Assembly (NCBI RefSeq): GCF_039528515.1
Contig: NZ_BAAALT010000097.1
Coordinates: 7,671 to 71,670 of the forward strand
Source: Luedemannella flava
GTDB taxonomy: Bacteria; Actinomycetota; Actinomycetes; Mycobacteriales; Micromonosporaceae
DNA length: 64,000 bases
Direction of reading: 5' to 3'
Under the pieces are notes generated by a model. That model did no database searches, had not been told where the DNA came from, and saw nothing but the letters and a program-made list of their open reading frames with translations. Of this stretch, positions 55,071-63,144 are shown piece by piece; the stretch's first letter is position 1, and every line of letters begins with the position of its first letter. Made by a program: the position numbers and the translations under genes.

Positions 55071-56081
55071 TCACGCGGGGGTGAGCGAGCTGTCCGACGA
55101 GAAGACCAGCGCCAGCGAGGCGTTGCCGTTCTTCAGGGAGCCCTTGGAGAGCGGGCCACCCGCGTCGGCCTGGAAGAAGTTGCCGAAGTTGATGCCGTAG
55201 GCCTGCAGCAGGCCCGGCTGGCAGAAGGGCCGCTGGGGGCACTCCGGCGGGCCGGCCAGGACCGAGGCCTTGCCGTTGCACTTCGCGGCGAAGTCCGACA
55301 GCGTCTTCAGGCCGTACTTGTCGGCGAGCGCCTTGGTGGTGGCGAACGCGTTCTGGTCGGCGGCCGCCGACGGGGTGCCGACCGTGAGCTTGTACTTCTC
55401 GGCGAGCGGCTTGAGGGCCGCGATCGTGGCGTCGATGTCGCCGCTCGCCACCTGCTGGGCGTCCTTGCCGTTCGCCTTCTGGTTGAGGAACTCGGTCAGC
55501 GTCGCGGCGTACTCCGGGAAGACCGTGATCTCGCCGCGCTCGATGGCCGGCTCGTACACCTCGCGGTTGGTGCTCTTCTTCACCGTGGCCTTGAAGCCGG
55601 CCGCGTTGAGGGCCAGCTTGTACAGCTCGGCGAGGGTGACGCTCTCGGCGAAGCCGGCGGCGCCGACGACCACGGCGCCGCTGCCGCCCGACAGGCCGGT
55701 GGTGAGCCCGTTGGCGTCGGCGAACTCCTTGGCGGCCACGGCCGGGGTCTTGCGGTCGATGTCGACGGCCTTGTTCAGCGCGACGAGCTTGGGGGTGTCC
55801 AGCGCCGCGGCGACCTTGTCGACCGCGGCCAGCAGGGCCGGGCTCGACTTGGCCGTGTTCACCACGGCGACGACGTTGTCGGCGTTCTGCAGCTTCTTGT
55901 CGTCGGTGAGGACGACCAGGACGTCGCCCTTCTCCGGGGCGCAGCCCGCGCCGGCCGCCGTGGCCGTCGCCGGTGCCGCCGTGCCCGAGGAGCCCTTCTC
56001 GCCACACGCGGTCAGCGTGCCCGCCACGACCAGCAACCCGGCCGCGGTCAATAGGGAAAATCTGTGTGTACGCGATGACAT
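55071..56081 (-). CDS. Circularly permuted betaine/choline-type binding lipoprotein
   Basis: A 336-residue OpuAC-type lipoprotein. The signal peptide ends in lipobox LTAC. In ordinary OpuAC proteins the segment with LVVLxDDKxLQ and the following LNxxVDxD region lies at the C-terminus. Here it comes first (VLVVLTDDKKLQNADNVVAV, then LVALNKAVDIDRKTPAVAAK), followed by the usual N-terminal lobe (VVVGAAGFAESVTLAELYKL, ITVFPEYAATLTEFLNQ). The chain ends at LALVFSSDSSLTPA, where ordinary proteins would continue. ATG at 56081 is preferred. It follows two permease genes and likely binds a quaternary amine. Confidence 0.85.
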   Translation of the reverse strand: MSSRTHRFSLLTAAGLLVVAGTLTACGEKGSSGTAAPATATAAGAGCAPEKGDVLVVLTDDKKLQNADNVVAVVNTAKSSPALLAAVDKVAAALDTPKLVALNKAVDIDRKTPAVAAKEFADANGLTTGLSGGSGAVVVGAAGFAESVTLAELYKLALNAAGFKATVKKSTNREVYEPAIERGEITVFPEYAATLTEFLNQKANGKDAQQVASGDIDATIAALKPLAEKYKLTVGTPSAAADQNAFATTKALADKYGLKTLSDFAAKCNGKASVLAGPPECPQRPFCQPGLLQAYGINFGNFFQADAGGPLSKGSLKNGNASLALVFSSDSSLTPA

Positions 56082-56092
56082 GAGCCCAGCCA

Positions 56093-56108
56093 ATCCCGCG
56101 ATCGGGAT
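56093..56108 (-). promoter_or_regulatory. Small hairpin between permease and binding-protein genes
   Basis: ATCCCG (56093-56098) and CGGGAT (56103-56108) form a perfect short hairpin in the 67-bp gap. Such intercistronic stems often stabilise or attenuate transcripts and could set the high binding-protein to permease ratio that ABC importers need. Confidence 0.3.
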
Positions 56109-56148
56109 CTTGGCAACTCCAATCGGTGTGGTGGGGATAACCGTCTGA

Positions 56149-56889
56149 TTAAGGTTTCGCCGCCGCGGCGCTGGCGTCGACCCGATCGGCTGCTGAGCTG
56201 GGCGGACGCCGTACCCCCTGGCGGAGCGCGCGCGGCGTGAGTGCGCGCTGTGTCAATGCCAACAGCCCTTCGAGTGCGAGGCAGAGCGCGATGACGATCA
56301 ATCCGCCGGCGACCACCTGGCCGCCGCCGGAGGCGAGCCCGAGCCCGAAGCCGCGGCTGATGATCATGCCGAGGCCGCCACCGTTGACGAACGCCGCGAG
56401 CGTCGCGGTCGCGACGATCTGCACCGCCGCGGTGCGGAATCCACTGAGGATGTACGGCACCGCGAGCGGCAGTTCCACCCGGCCCACCACCTGCGCGCCC
56501 GACAGGCCCATGCCGCGCGCCGCGTCGCGCACGTCCGGATCCACCTCGCGCATGCCCAGGTACGCGTTCGACAGCAGCGGCGGGATGCCGAACACCGTCA
56601 GGGCCAGGATGATCGGCGGGTACCCGGCGCCGAAGCCGGCGACCACGAACAGCGTGAGCAGCGCCATCGTCGGGACCGCGAGGGTCAGGTTGGCCAGCGC
56701 CACGATGAACCCGCCGCCCCTGCCGGTGTGACCCAGCACCACACCGACCGGCACGGCGATCGCGAACGCCAGCGCCAGCGCGCACACCGAGATGAACAGG
56801 TGCTCGGCGGCGCGCGCGAGGATCCCGTCCGGATTGGTCCAGTTCAGCGGGTCGTTGAGCCAGACGATCGCGTCGCCGAAGATGTTCAT
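56149..56889 (-). CDS. Betaine-type ABC transporter permease, second
   Basis: A 246-residue permease of the OpuAB type. It has five or six helices (ISVCALALAFAIAVPVGVVL, LANLTLAVPTMALLTLFVVA, VIALCLALEGLLAL) and the cytosolic EAA-like loop VDPDVRDAARGMGLSGAQVV with RVELPLAVPYILSGFRTAAV. It forms the membrane channel together with the other permease. ATG at 56889 opens at MNIFGDAIVWLNDPLNW. It lies 73 bp after the first permease gene. Confidence 0.88.
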   Translation of the reverse strand: MNIFGDAIVWLNDPLNWTNPDGILARAAEHLFISVCALALAFAIAVPVGVVLGHTGRGGGFIVALANLTLAVPTMALLTLFVVAGFGAGYPPIILALTVFGIPPLLSNAYLGMREVDPDVRDAARGMGLSGAQVVGRVELPLAVPYILSGFRTAAVQIVATATLAAFVNGGGLGMIISRGFGLGLASGGGQVVAGGLIVIALCLALEGLLALTQRALTPRALRQGVRRPPSSAADRVDASAAAAKP

Positions 56890-56962
56890 GCCGCCGCCTC
56901 CGCTGCGCTCCGGCGTCGGCATGAGTTGGCACTGAGCTGATGATTCGCTCGCTGACGCTCGC

Positions 56963-57643
56963 TCATGAGGTCCTCCGGCGGCGCGACCAGGGCATGAGCA
57001 CCTTGCCCAGCACGATCAGGAGCAGGTCGAAGGTGAGCGCCAGCACGATGCAGGCCAACGTCGCGAACATGATCTGCGGCCGGTAGAAGTTGTTGGTGAA
57101 GCCCGTGAGGATCTCCATACCGAAGCCGCCGTAGCTGACGATCGAGGTGACGGTGACCAGGGCCACGGTGGAGACGGTGGCGATGCGCAGGCCGGTGATG
57201 ATGCCCGGCAGCGCGAGCGGCAGGTCGATGCGCCACAGCAGCTGCCATGGTCCGTAGCCCATGCCACGGGCGGCGTCGCGGACCTCGGCGGGCACCTGCC
57301 GCAGGCCGGTGAGCGCGTTGCGGACGATCGCCAGCAGGGCATACATGACCAGGCCCACGAGGGCCGTCTGGATCGTCAGGCCCAGCAACGGGCCGAGCAG
57401 CGCGAACAGCGCGAGGGAAGGGATCGTGTAGAGCACGCCGGACAGTGACAGGATCGGACCGGCCAGCCAGCGCACCCGGCTGGCCACGACGGCGAGCGGG
57501 ATCGCGATGGCCGCGGCGATCGCGATCGCTAGTACGGTCAGCTGGACGTGCTGCGTCAGCGCCGCCGTGATCGATTCCTGGTTCTGCTTGATGTACTCCC
57601 ACGAGAACCACGGGTTGCGCGGGTCGTCCGCGAGGAAGGACAT
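56963..57643 (-). CDS. Betaine-type ABC transporter permease, first
   Basis: A 226-residue permease: MSFLADDPRNPWFSWEYIKQ start, helices LTVLAIAIAAAIAIPLAVVA, LYTIPSLALFALLGPLLGL and IMFATLACIVLALTFDLLLI, and the EAA loop VPAEVRDAARGMGYGPWQLL with RIDLPLALPGIITGLRIATV. It is the first gene of the leftward permease-permease-binding-protein run. Its ATG at 57643 is only 3 bp from the GTG of the divergent ATPase gene, and no ribosome site is visible on its side, so the start is less certain or the message is leaderless. Confidence 0.87.
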   Translation of the reverse strand: MSFLADDPRNPWFSWEYIKQNQESITAALTQHVQLTVLAIAIAAAIAIPLAVVASRVRWLAGPILSLSGVLYTIPSLALFALLGPLLGLTIQTALVGLVMYALLAIVRNALTGLRQVPAEVRDAARGMGYGPWQLLWRIDLPLALPGIITGLRIATVSTVALVTVTSIVSYGGFGMEILTGFTNNFYRPQIMFATLACIVLALTFDLLLIVLGKVLMPWSRRRRTS

Positions 57644-57646
57644 GGG

Positions 57647-58630
57647 GTGAACGCTACCGCCGCCGCGCCGATCCGGCTCGAATCGGTCCGCAAGGAGTAC
57701 GACGACGGCACCGTGGCCGTGCGTGGGCTCACGCTCGACGTGCCCGCCGGCGAGCTGGTCGTCCTCATCGGCCCGTCCGGCTGCGGCAAATCGACGATCC
57801 TGCGGATGGTCAACCGGCTCATCGAGCCGACGGCCGGCCGCATCGTCGTCGACGACGAGGACGTCACCCGCGCCGACCCGGTCACGCTGCGCCGCCGGAT
57901 CGGGTACGTCATCCAGCACGTCGGCCTGTTCCCGCACCAGACGATCCGGGCGAACGTCGCCACCGTCCCGAAGCTGCTCGGCTGGCCCCGTGACCGCGTC
58001 CGCACCCGCGTCGACGAGCTGCTCGACCTCGTGGGCCTCGACCCCGCCCGCTACGGCGGCCGCTACCCGCACGAGCTGTCGGGCGGTCAGCGCCAGCGCG
58101 TCGGCGTCGCCCGCGCCCTGGCCGCCGACCCCGTCGTACTCCTCATGGACGAGCCGTTCTCGGCCGTCGACCCGATCGTGCGCGCCCGCCTGCAGGAGGA
58201 GTTCCGTCGGCTGCAGGAGACCGTCCGCAAGACGATCGTCTTCGTCACCCACGACGTGGACGAGGCGGTCCGCCTCGGCGACCGGATCGCGGTCCTGTCC
58301 GAGGCGGGGCAACTCGAGCAGTACGACACGCCGGCCCGCGTCCTCGCGGCCCCCGCCAACGACTTCGTGGCCGACTTCGTGGGCGCCGACCGGGGCATCA
58401 AGCGCCTCGCGGTGACCCCCATCCCGGCCGACCGGCTCCGCCCCCTCCCGGCGGACGCCGACGGGGGCCCGACCGTCGACGCCGGCGCCACCCTGCGTGA
58501 CGCCCTCGCCGCACTGTTGGAGGGCGGCACCGGCTGGGTCGCGGTCGTCGCCGACGGCACGGCGCGCGGCGTCCTCACGCCCGACGACGTCTACGCGACG
58601 CTCCGCGACGCGGCGACCGTGAAAGAGTGA
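57647..58630 (+). CDS. Betaine-type ABC transporter ATPase
   Basis: A 327-residue ATPase of the OpuAA/OpuCA type. Walker A is GPSGCGKST, the signature LSGGQRQR, Walker B VVLLMDEPF and the switch His FVTHDVDEAV. The C-terminal part after residue 240 includes a CBS-like region (LRDALAALLEGGTGWVAVVA, then RGVLTPDDVYATLR). It powers the importer whose permeases and binding protein are on the opposite strand. GTG at 57647 has AAGGA about 8 bases upstream. It is followed at 4 bp by the MOSC gene, which may share its transcript. Confidence 0.9.
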   Translation: MNATAAAPIRLESVRKEYDDGTVAVRGLTLDVPAGELVVLIGPSGCGKSTILRMVNRLIEPTAGRIVVDDEDVTRADPVTLRRRIGYVIQHVGLFPHQTIRANVATVPKLLGWPRDRVRTRVDELLDLVGLDPARYGGRYPHELSGGQRQRVGVARALAADPVVLLMDEPFSAVDPIVRARLQEEFRRLQETVRKTIVFVTHDVDEAVRLGDRIAVLSEAGQLEQYDTPARVLAAPANDFVADFVGADRGIKRLAVTPIPADRLRPLPADADGGPTVDAGATLRDALAALLEGGTGWVAVVADGTARGVLTPDDVYATLRDAATVKE

Positions 58631-58634
58631 GGAC

Positions 58635-59450
58635 ATGCAGGTCACCGCACTGACGACGTACCCCGTGAAAGGTTGTTACCGGGTGGACCGGCGACGGGCC
58701 CACGTGTATCCGTGGGGTCTCGACGGCGACCGACGGTGGCTGATCGCCGACCGGGAGACGGGCGCGGCGGTGACCCAGCGTGAGATCAGCGCGCTGACCG
58801 TGCTGCGGCCCACCCTGGCGGCCGACGGGCGGCTCACGATCACCGCCCCGGACCGGCCCGACCTGGTCGTGCCCGAACCGGTCGACGGGCCCCCGCAGGA
58901 GGTGACCGTCTGGAGCTTCACCGGGGCGGCGGCGCGGGCCGGCGAGGCGGCCGACGCGTGGCTGTCCGAGGTGCTCGACCGCAAGGTCCGGCTGGTCTGG
59001 CTCGACGACCCGACGCGGCGCACGATCAAGCCGCCGTACGCGTGGCCGGGCGACGTGGTGAGCTTCGCCGACGGGTACCCGCTGCTGCTGGCGAACACGG
59101 CGTCGTTGGCGGCGCTCAACGACTGGCTGGCCGAGGACGGCTCGCCGGAGTGGCCGCTGCCGATGGAGCGGTTCCGGCCCAACGTGGTCGTGACGGGTGC
59201 TCCCGCGTGGGCCGAGGACGACTGGGTGGGCCGCCTGGTGCGCATCGGCGAGGTGACGTTCCGGGTGCCGGAGCCGTGCGGCCGGTGCGTGGTGACGACG
59301 ACCGACCAGGAGACCGGTGAACGCGGCCGGGAGCCGCTGCGCACCCTGGCGCGGCACCGGTCGATCGGGCAGAAGCTGCTGTTCGCCGTGAATCTCATCC
59401 CGGAGGGGGCCGGCGAGATCGGGGTGGGCGACCCGGTCACCGTGCGGTGA
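58635..59450 (+). CDS. MOSC domain protein
   Basis: A 271-residue protein with an N-terminal MOSC_N beta-barrel (VTALTTYPVKGCYRVDRRRA, GLDGDRRWLIADRETGAAVT) and a C-terminal MOSC domain. The latter contains MERFRPNVVVTGAPAWAEDD and a conserved Cys in VPEPCGRCVVTTTDQETGER. MOSC proteins bind molybdenum cofactor; relatives reduce N-hydroxylated compounds (mARC, YcbX). The exact substrate is unknown. ATG at 58635 follows GTGAGGAC. Confidence 0.88.
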   Translation: MQVTALTTYPVKGCYRVDRRRAHVYPWGLDGDRRWLIADRETGAAVTQREISALTVLRPTLAADGRLTITAPDRPDLVVPEPVDGPPQEVTVWSFTGAAARAGEAADAWLSEVLDRKVRLVWLDDPTRRTIKPPYAWPGDVVSFADGYPLLLANTASLAALNDWLAEDGSPEWPLPMERFRPNVVVTGAPAWAEDDWVGRLVRIGEVTFRVPEPCGRCVVTTTDQETGERGREPLRTLARHRSIGQKLLFAVNLIPEGAGEIGVGDPVTVR

Positions 59451-59464
59451 CCGGGGCCCGTGGG

Positions 59465-59537
59465 TGGGGCCGGTGAGAGTCGAACTCACACTGGCACGGA
59501 CCTAAACCGTGTGCCTCTGCCATTGGGCTACGGCCCC
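59465..59537 (-). tRNA. Class I tRNA with anticodon UAG (Leu by codon)
   Basis: Read leftward the 73-base sequence folds as a cloverleaf. The acceptor stem GGGGCCG/CGGCCCC is perfect. The D-arm TAGCCCAATGGCAGAGGC has GG in its loop. The anticodon stem CACGG/CCGTG encloses TTTAGGT, with anticodon TAG at positions 34-36. The variable loop has five bases. The T-arm GTGAG/CTCAC encloses TTCGACT, and the discriminator is A. The anticodon predicts leucine (codon CUA), but the short variable loop is unlike bacterial leucine tRNAs. CCA is not fully encoded. Confidence 0.85.
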
Positions 59538-59565
59538 CGTCAGCCCTTGTAGCTTAGGGCCGACG

Positions 59566-60042
59566 TCAGTCGAGGCCTAGATCGCGTCGGAGTTTGGCCA
59601 CGTGACCTGTGGCCTTGACGTTGTAGAGGGCTCGTTCGATCTTGCCGTCGGCGTCGATGACGAACGTGGAGCGGATCACGCCCTGGACGGTGCGGCCGTA
59701 GTTCTGCTTCTCGCCGAAGGCCCCGTAGGCGGTCAGCACGCTCTTGTCCGCGTCGGAGACCAGCGGGAACGTCAGCGCGTCGTGCTCCCGGAACTTGGCG
59801 AGCTTCGCCGGGGCGTCCGGCGAGATGCCGACGACCCGGTAGCCGGCCTTCTGCAGGGACGCCAGCGAGTCGCGGAAGTCGCACGCCTGCTTGGTGCAGC
59901 CAGGCGTCATGGCGGCCGGGTACGCGTACAGGATGACCTTGTCGCCGCGCAGGTCCTTCAGCGCGAGCCGGCCGCCGTCGTCGGTGGGCAGATCGAAGTC
60001 GGGCGCCGGGTCACCGGCCGCCAGCCGCACAGGTTCCGTCAT
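59566..60042 (-). CDS. bcp: Bcp/PrxQ-type thiol peroxidase
   Basis: A 158-residue peroxiredoxin that reduces peroxides with thioredoxin. The peroxidatic Cys49 is in PAAMTPGCTKQACDF and a resolving Cys54 lies five residues later, the PrxQ arrangement. Other features are APDFDLPTDDGGRLALKDLR, VVGISPDAPAKLAKF and a conserved C-terminal strand. ATG at 60042; the gene is next to, and leftward of, the thioredoxin-fold pair, which suggests a small redox cluster. Confidence 0.94.
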   Translation of the reverse strand: MTEPVRLAAGDPAPDFDLPTDDGGRLALKDLRGDKVILYAYPAAMTPGCTKQACDFRDSLASLQKAGYRVVGISPDAPAKLAKFREHDALTFPLVSDADKSVLTAYGAFGEKQNYGRTVQGVIRSTFVIDADGKIERALYNVKATGHVAKLRRDLGLD

Positions 60043-60046
60043 GTCG

Positions 60047-60763
60047 CTAACCTACTGCGCCGTTGACGGCGGCCGTGAGGGCCTCGACGGTCGACTCGAT
60101 CTGCTTGTCGTTGACGAACGCCGTGGGGGTGCCCCGCAGCCCACGTTCCGAGGCGGCGGCGGTGACCTTCGGCACCCAGGTGAGGTACGTGCCGCCCGTG
60201 ACGCACTGCGCGAAGGTGTCGCTGAGCCCGACGTCGCGGCCGATCTGGATGAGCTGGTCGTCGGGCAGGCCGTCGCCGCCCTCGGGGGGCTGCTGCGCGT
60301 AGAGCGCGGTGGCGTACTCGTTGAGCTTGCCGCCGTCCGACGCGCACCCGGCGGCGGCCGAGGCGCGGGTCGAGTAGTTCGTGGTGGAGGCGTCGTCGAG
60401 GATGGCGACCGGGTGCAGGATCACCTCGGCCCTACCGGCGGCCATCATCTCGTTGAGGGTGGGCCCGGCGGCCTGCTCGAACGCCTTGCACGCCGGACAC
60501 ATGAAGTCGACGTACAGCTCGACCTTCGCCTTGCCGCCCGCGCCGCCCACCGGCAGGCCGACCCCGCCGGCGGTCGCGTTGACCGGCGTGGTGGCCTTCG
60601 TGGACTTCTGCGACGACCAGACGCCCCAGCCGATGAAGCCGGCGACGACGATGACCGCTCCGGCGATGAGCATGACGATCCGTAGCCGCCGCTTGCGATC
60701 CTCGCGGGCGAGCTGCGCGCGTACCACCTGGTTGGCCTGCTTGCTCTTCGCCCTGCTGCTCAC
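60047..60763 (-). CDS. Membrane-anchored DsbA-like thioredoxin-fold protein
   Basis: A 238-residue protein with a basic N-terminus, one transmembrane helix (IVMLIAGAVIVVAGFIGWGV, about 30-49) and an outer DsbA-like domain. The redox motif is CPAC (Cys89, Cys92) in YVDFMCPACKAFEQ, with the cis-Pro loop RGTPTAFV. It probably oxidises or isomerises disulfides outside the membrane. GTG at 60763 overlaps the stop of the MauE-like gene by four bases; that protein may recycle it. Confidence 0.9.
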   Translation of the reverse strand: MSSRAKSKQANQVVRAQLAREDRKRRLRIVMLIAGAVIVVAGFIGWGVWSSQKSTKATTPVNATAGGVGLPVGGAGGKAKVELYVDFMCPACKAFEQAAGPTLNEMMAAGRAEVILHPVAILDDASTTNYSTRASAAAGCASDGGKLNEYATALYAQQPPEGGDGLPDDQLIQIGRDVGLSDTFAQCVTGGTYLTWVPKVTAAASERGLRGTPTAFVNDKQIESTVEALTAAVNGAVG

Positions 60764-61284
60764 GCGTCACTCTCCTGCAAGCTGTAGTCGCCGAGTACAT
60801 ATCCGTCAACGGACAAGGGTGTGCGGGGGTACGCGACAAGGAAGATGGCCAGGGCGAGGAGCCCGACGTCGCGGGCGATCTCCCAGCCGTAGTTCGGGCT
60901 CTGGCCGGGGGCCAACTCGCCGCCGGTGCCGAAGCAGCCGCAGTCGATGGACAGCCCGCGCGCCCACACGGACGCGATGCCCGCGATGAAGATCGCCATG
61001 AGGGCCGCGCCGATGGCGGCGGCCAGCCGCGTGGCGAGGCCGATGAGCAGGAGCAGGCCGAGCGCCAGCTCGACGAAGGGGAGCACGGCGCCCACCGTCG
61101 CCGACACGTCGTAGGGCATCAGTCGGTAGGCGTGCACGGCGCGGCCCGATGCGGCGAGATCGCCGACCTTCGAACCGCCCGCGACGAGAAAGACCCCGGC
61201 GAGCACGACCCGGGCGGCGAGCCCGATCCACGGTCGTGTTCTCGACCAGGCGCCGACAGGTGTCGTCACCGCTGTCACGTCCAT
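60760..61284 (-). CDS. MauE/DoxX family membrane protein
   Basis: A 174-residue protein with four helices (LAARVVLAGVFLVAGGSKVG, AVLPFVELALGLLLLIGLAT, IGAALMAIFIAGIASVWARG, DVGLLALAIFLVAYP). The segment LSIDCGCFGTGGELAP carries the conserved Cys pair of MauE-type proteins, which support disulfide formation in partner proteins. The four-base overlap with the DsbA-like gene points to a functional pair. ATG at 61284; it is divergent from the copper gene. Confidence 0.88.
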   Translation of the reverse strand: MDVTAVTTPVGAWSRTRPWIGLAARVVLAGVFLVAGGSKVGDLAASGRAVHAYRLMPYDVSATVGAVLPFVELALGLLLLIGLATRLAAAIGAALMAIFIAGIASVWARGLSIDCGCFGTGGELAPGQSPNYGWEIARDVGLLALAIFLVAYPRTPLSVDGYVLGDYSLQESDA

Positions 61285-61400
61285 TTGTCGTTGCGAACCG
61301 GTCCGGGGTTCCCGGTCAATTTAACCCGGCCGGGCCGTGGGTCCACGAAACGCCGCGATGAGCCATGATGGTGCGTCACCCGGTGGGAGGAGCGTCCGTC

Positions 61401-63062
61401 GTGAGCGAGGCCAGTCTGGTTAGGCGGCGTGCCGCGACACTGCTGGCGGGCATCCTGCTCGCGCTGATCGTGGTGCTGGCCGGCCCGGCCGCGCCGGCGA
61501 GCGCGCACGCCACGTTGGTGAGCACCACACCGGCCGCCAACTCGGTGGTCAGCCAGCCGCCCGCCGCCGTGGTGCTGACGTTCAGCGAGCCGGTGAGCCC
61601 GATCGCGGGCAAGGTGCGCGTCACCGGCCCGAGCGGCCGGGCGGACGGGGGCGAGCCGCGCGTCGAGGGCACGAACGTCACCATCGACCTGGGCCCGAAC
61701 ACGCCCAACGGCACGTACCTGGTCAGCTACCGGGTGATCTCGGCCGACGGCCACCCCGTCACCGGGGCGTTCACCTTCTCGATCGGCGCGCCGTCGCCGG
61801 GCGGGGCGCCGACCGAGGCGGCGGAGGCCGCGACCAGCCCGGTCGTGACGGCGCTGTTCCCGGTCGCGCGGTACCTCGGCTACGCCGGCCTCGCGCTGCT
61901 TGTCGGCGCGGTGCTCGTGCTCACGGCGCTGTGGCCGCAGCGGCTCGCCTCGGCCGGCCTCGTCCGCGTCGCGTACGTGGGCGCGGTCCTCATCGCGGTG
62001 GCGACCGTGCTGGAGGTCGTGCTGGAGGTGCCCTACGTCATGGGCGGCGGCCTGTTCGGGGCCGGCGCCGAGGCGTGGAAGGAGGTGCTGGGCAGCCGGT
62101 TCGGCACCGCGCATCTGGTCCGGTTGGGCGTACTCGGCGTGTCTTTGATCCTGCTGCGCCCCGTGGTGCGCGGCCGCAGCTGGGGCTCGGACCGCATCCT
62201 GCTGTGCGTGCTCGGGGTGGTGGGCCTCGCCACGTGGTCGGTGTCGGGGCACCCGGGGGCGTCGCCGGCCCCGATGGTCACCGTGCTCGCGGACATGGTG
62301 CACCTCGGCTCGATGGGTGTCTGGCTCGGCGGACTCATCATGTTGTTCCTGTTCGTGCTGCCCAGGGCCAACGCGGCCGAGCTGGCCGCGATCGTGCCCG
62401 TGTGGTCGCGCTGGGCCACCTACGCGGTGGGGGCGTTGCTCCTCACCGGCCTCGCCCAGGCGCTGATCGAGGTGGGCTCGTTCGATGCGCTCATCGACAC
62501 CCGGTACGGCTGGCTGGTCATGGCGAAGGCCGGGCTGGTGCTGGTGATCCTGGCCGTGGCGTCCACGTCGCGGCGGCTGGTCGCGCCGATCGCGACCGCG
62601 GAGCCGGGCGCGGCGCACCGGCTGCGGATGATCGTGCTGGCCGAGGTGGCCATCATCGCGGTCGTGCTCGCCACGACGGCCGTGCTCGTGCAGACCACGC
62701 CGGCCCGCACGGCCGTCGACCAGGTCGAGGGCCCGCCGCTGCAGTCGATCTCGTTGACCAGCAAGCTGTTCACCCTGCAGGGCGACATCCAGCCGGCCGC
62801 CGTCGGCATCAACGAGATCCACCTGTACGCCTTCGCGCCCACCGGCGGCGAGATCAAGATCGAGCAGTGGACGGCGACCGCGGCGCTGCCCAGCCAGGGC
62901 ATCGAACCCATCGAGATCAACCTGCTGGCGATCACGCCGAGCCACGCGTACGGCCAGGTCACGCTGCCGGTGGCGGGCGCCTGGGAGTTCACCCTCACGC
63001 TGCGGACCACCGAGATCGACCAGGCGACCGTGAAGGCGCAGGTCCAGATCGCGCCGGACTGA
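61401..63062 (+). CDS. Copper resistance CopC-CopD fusion
   Basis: A 553-residue protein. A signal peptide ends at PASA, leaving the mature start HATLVSTTPAANSVVSQ, where the N-terminal His is a copper ligand of CopC; FSEPVSPIAGKVRVTGPSGR and SYRVISADGHPVTGAFTFSI complete that domain. Eight or so helices form the CopD part (from ARYLGYAGLALLVGAVLVLT). After the last helix an outer domain follows (LTSKLFTLQGDIQPAAVGIN onwards). It likely takes part in copper uptake or handling. GTG at 61401 follows GGGAGGAG. Confidence 0.9.
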   Translation: MSEASLVRRRAATLLAGILLALIVVLAGPAAPASAHATLVSTTPAANSVVSQPPAAVVLTFSEPVSPIAGKVRVTGPSGRADGGEPRVEGTNVTIDLGPNTPNGTYLVSYRVISADGHPVTGAFTFSIGAPSPGGAPTEAAEAATSPVVTALFPVARYLGYAGLALLVGAVLVLTALWPQRLASAGLVRVAYVGAVLIAVATVLEVVLEVPYVMGGGLFGAGAEAWKEVLGSRFGTAHLVRLGVLGVSLILLRPVVRGRSWGSDRILLCVLGVVGLATWSVSGHPGASPAPMVTVLADMVHLGSMGVWLGGLIMLFLFVLPRANAAELAAIVPVWSRWATYAVGALLLTGLAQALIEVGSFDALIDTRYGWLVMAKAGLVLVILAVASTSRRLVAPIATAEPGAAHRLRMIVLAEVAIIAVVLATTAVLVQTTPARTAVDQVEGPPLQSISLTSKLFTLQGDIQPAAVGINEIHLYAFAPTGGEIKIEQWTATAALPSQGIEPIEINLLAITPSHAYGQVTLPVAGAWEFTLTLRTTEIDQATVKAQVQIAPD

Positions 63063-63099
63063 CGGGCGCGGTGCGTCGCTACCGGTCCCTTATTCGCAT

Positions 63100-63120
63100 A
63101 TGGTGCGAAAACACCATTTT
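63100..63120 (+). terminator. Weak hairpin after the CopC-CopD gene
   Basis: ATGGTG (63100-63105) and CACCAT (63112-63117) form a six-pair stem followed by TTT, in the 82-bp gap before the next gene. It may be a weak intrinsic terminator or an operator dyad. Confidence 0.35.
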
Positions 63121-63144
63121 CGAGTACCGGTATGTGGGGGCACC

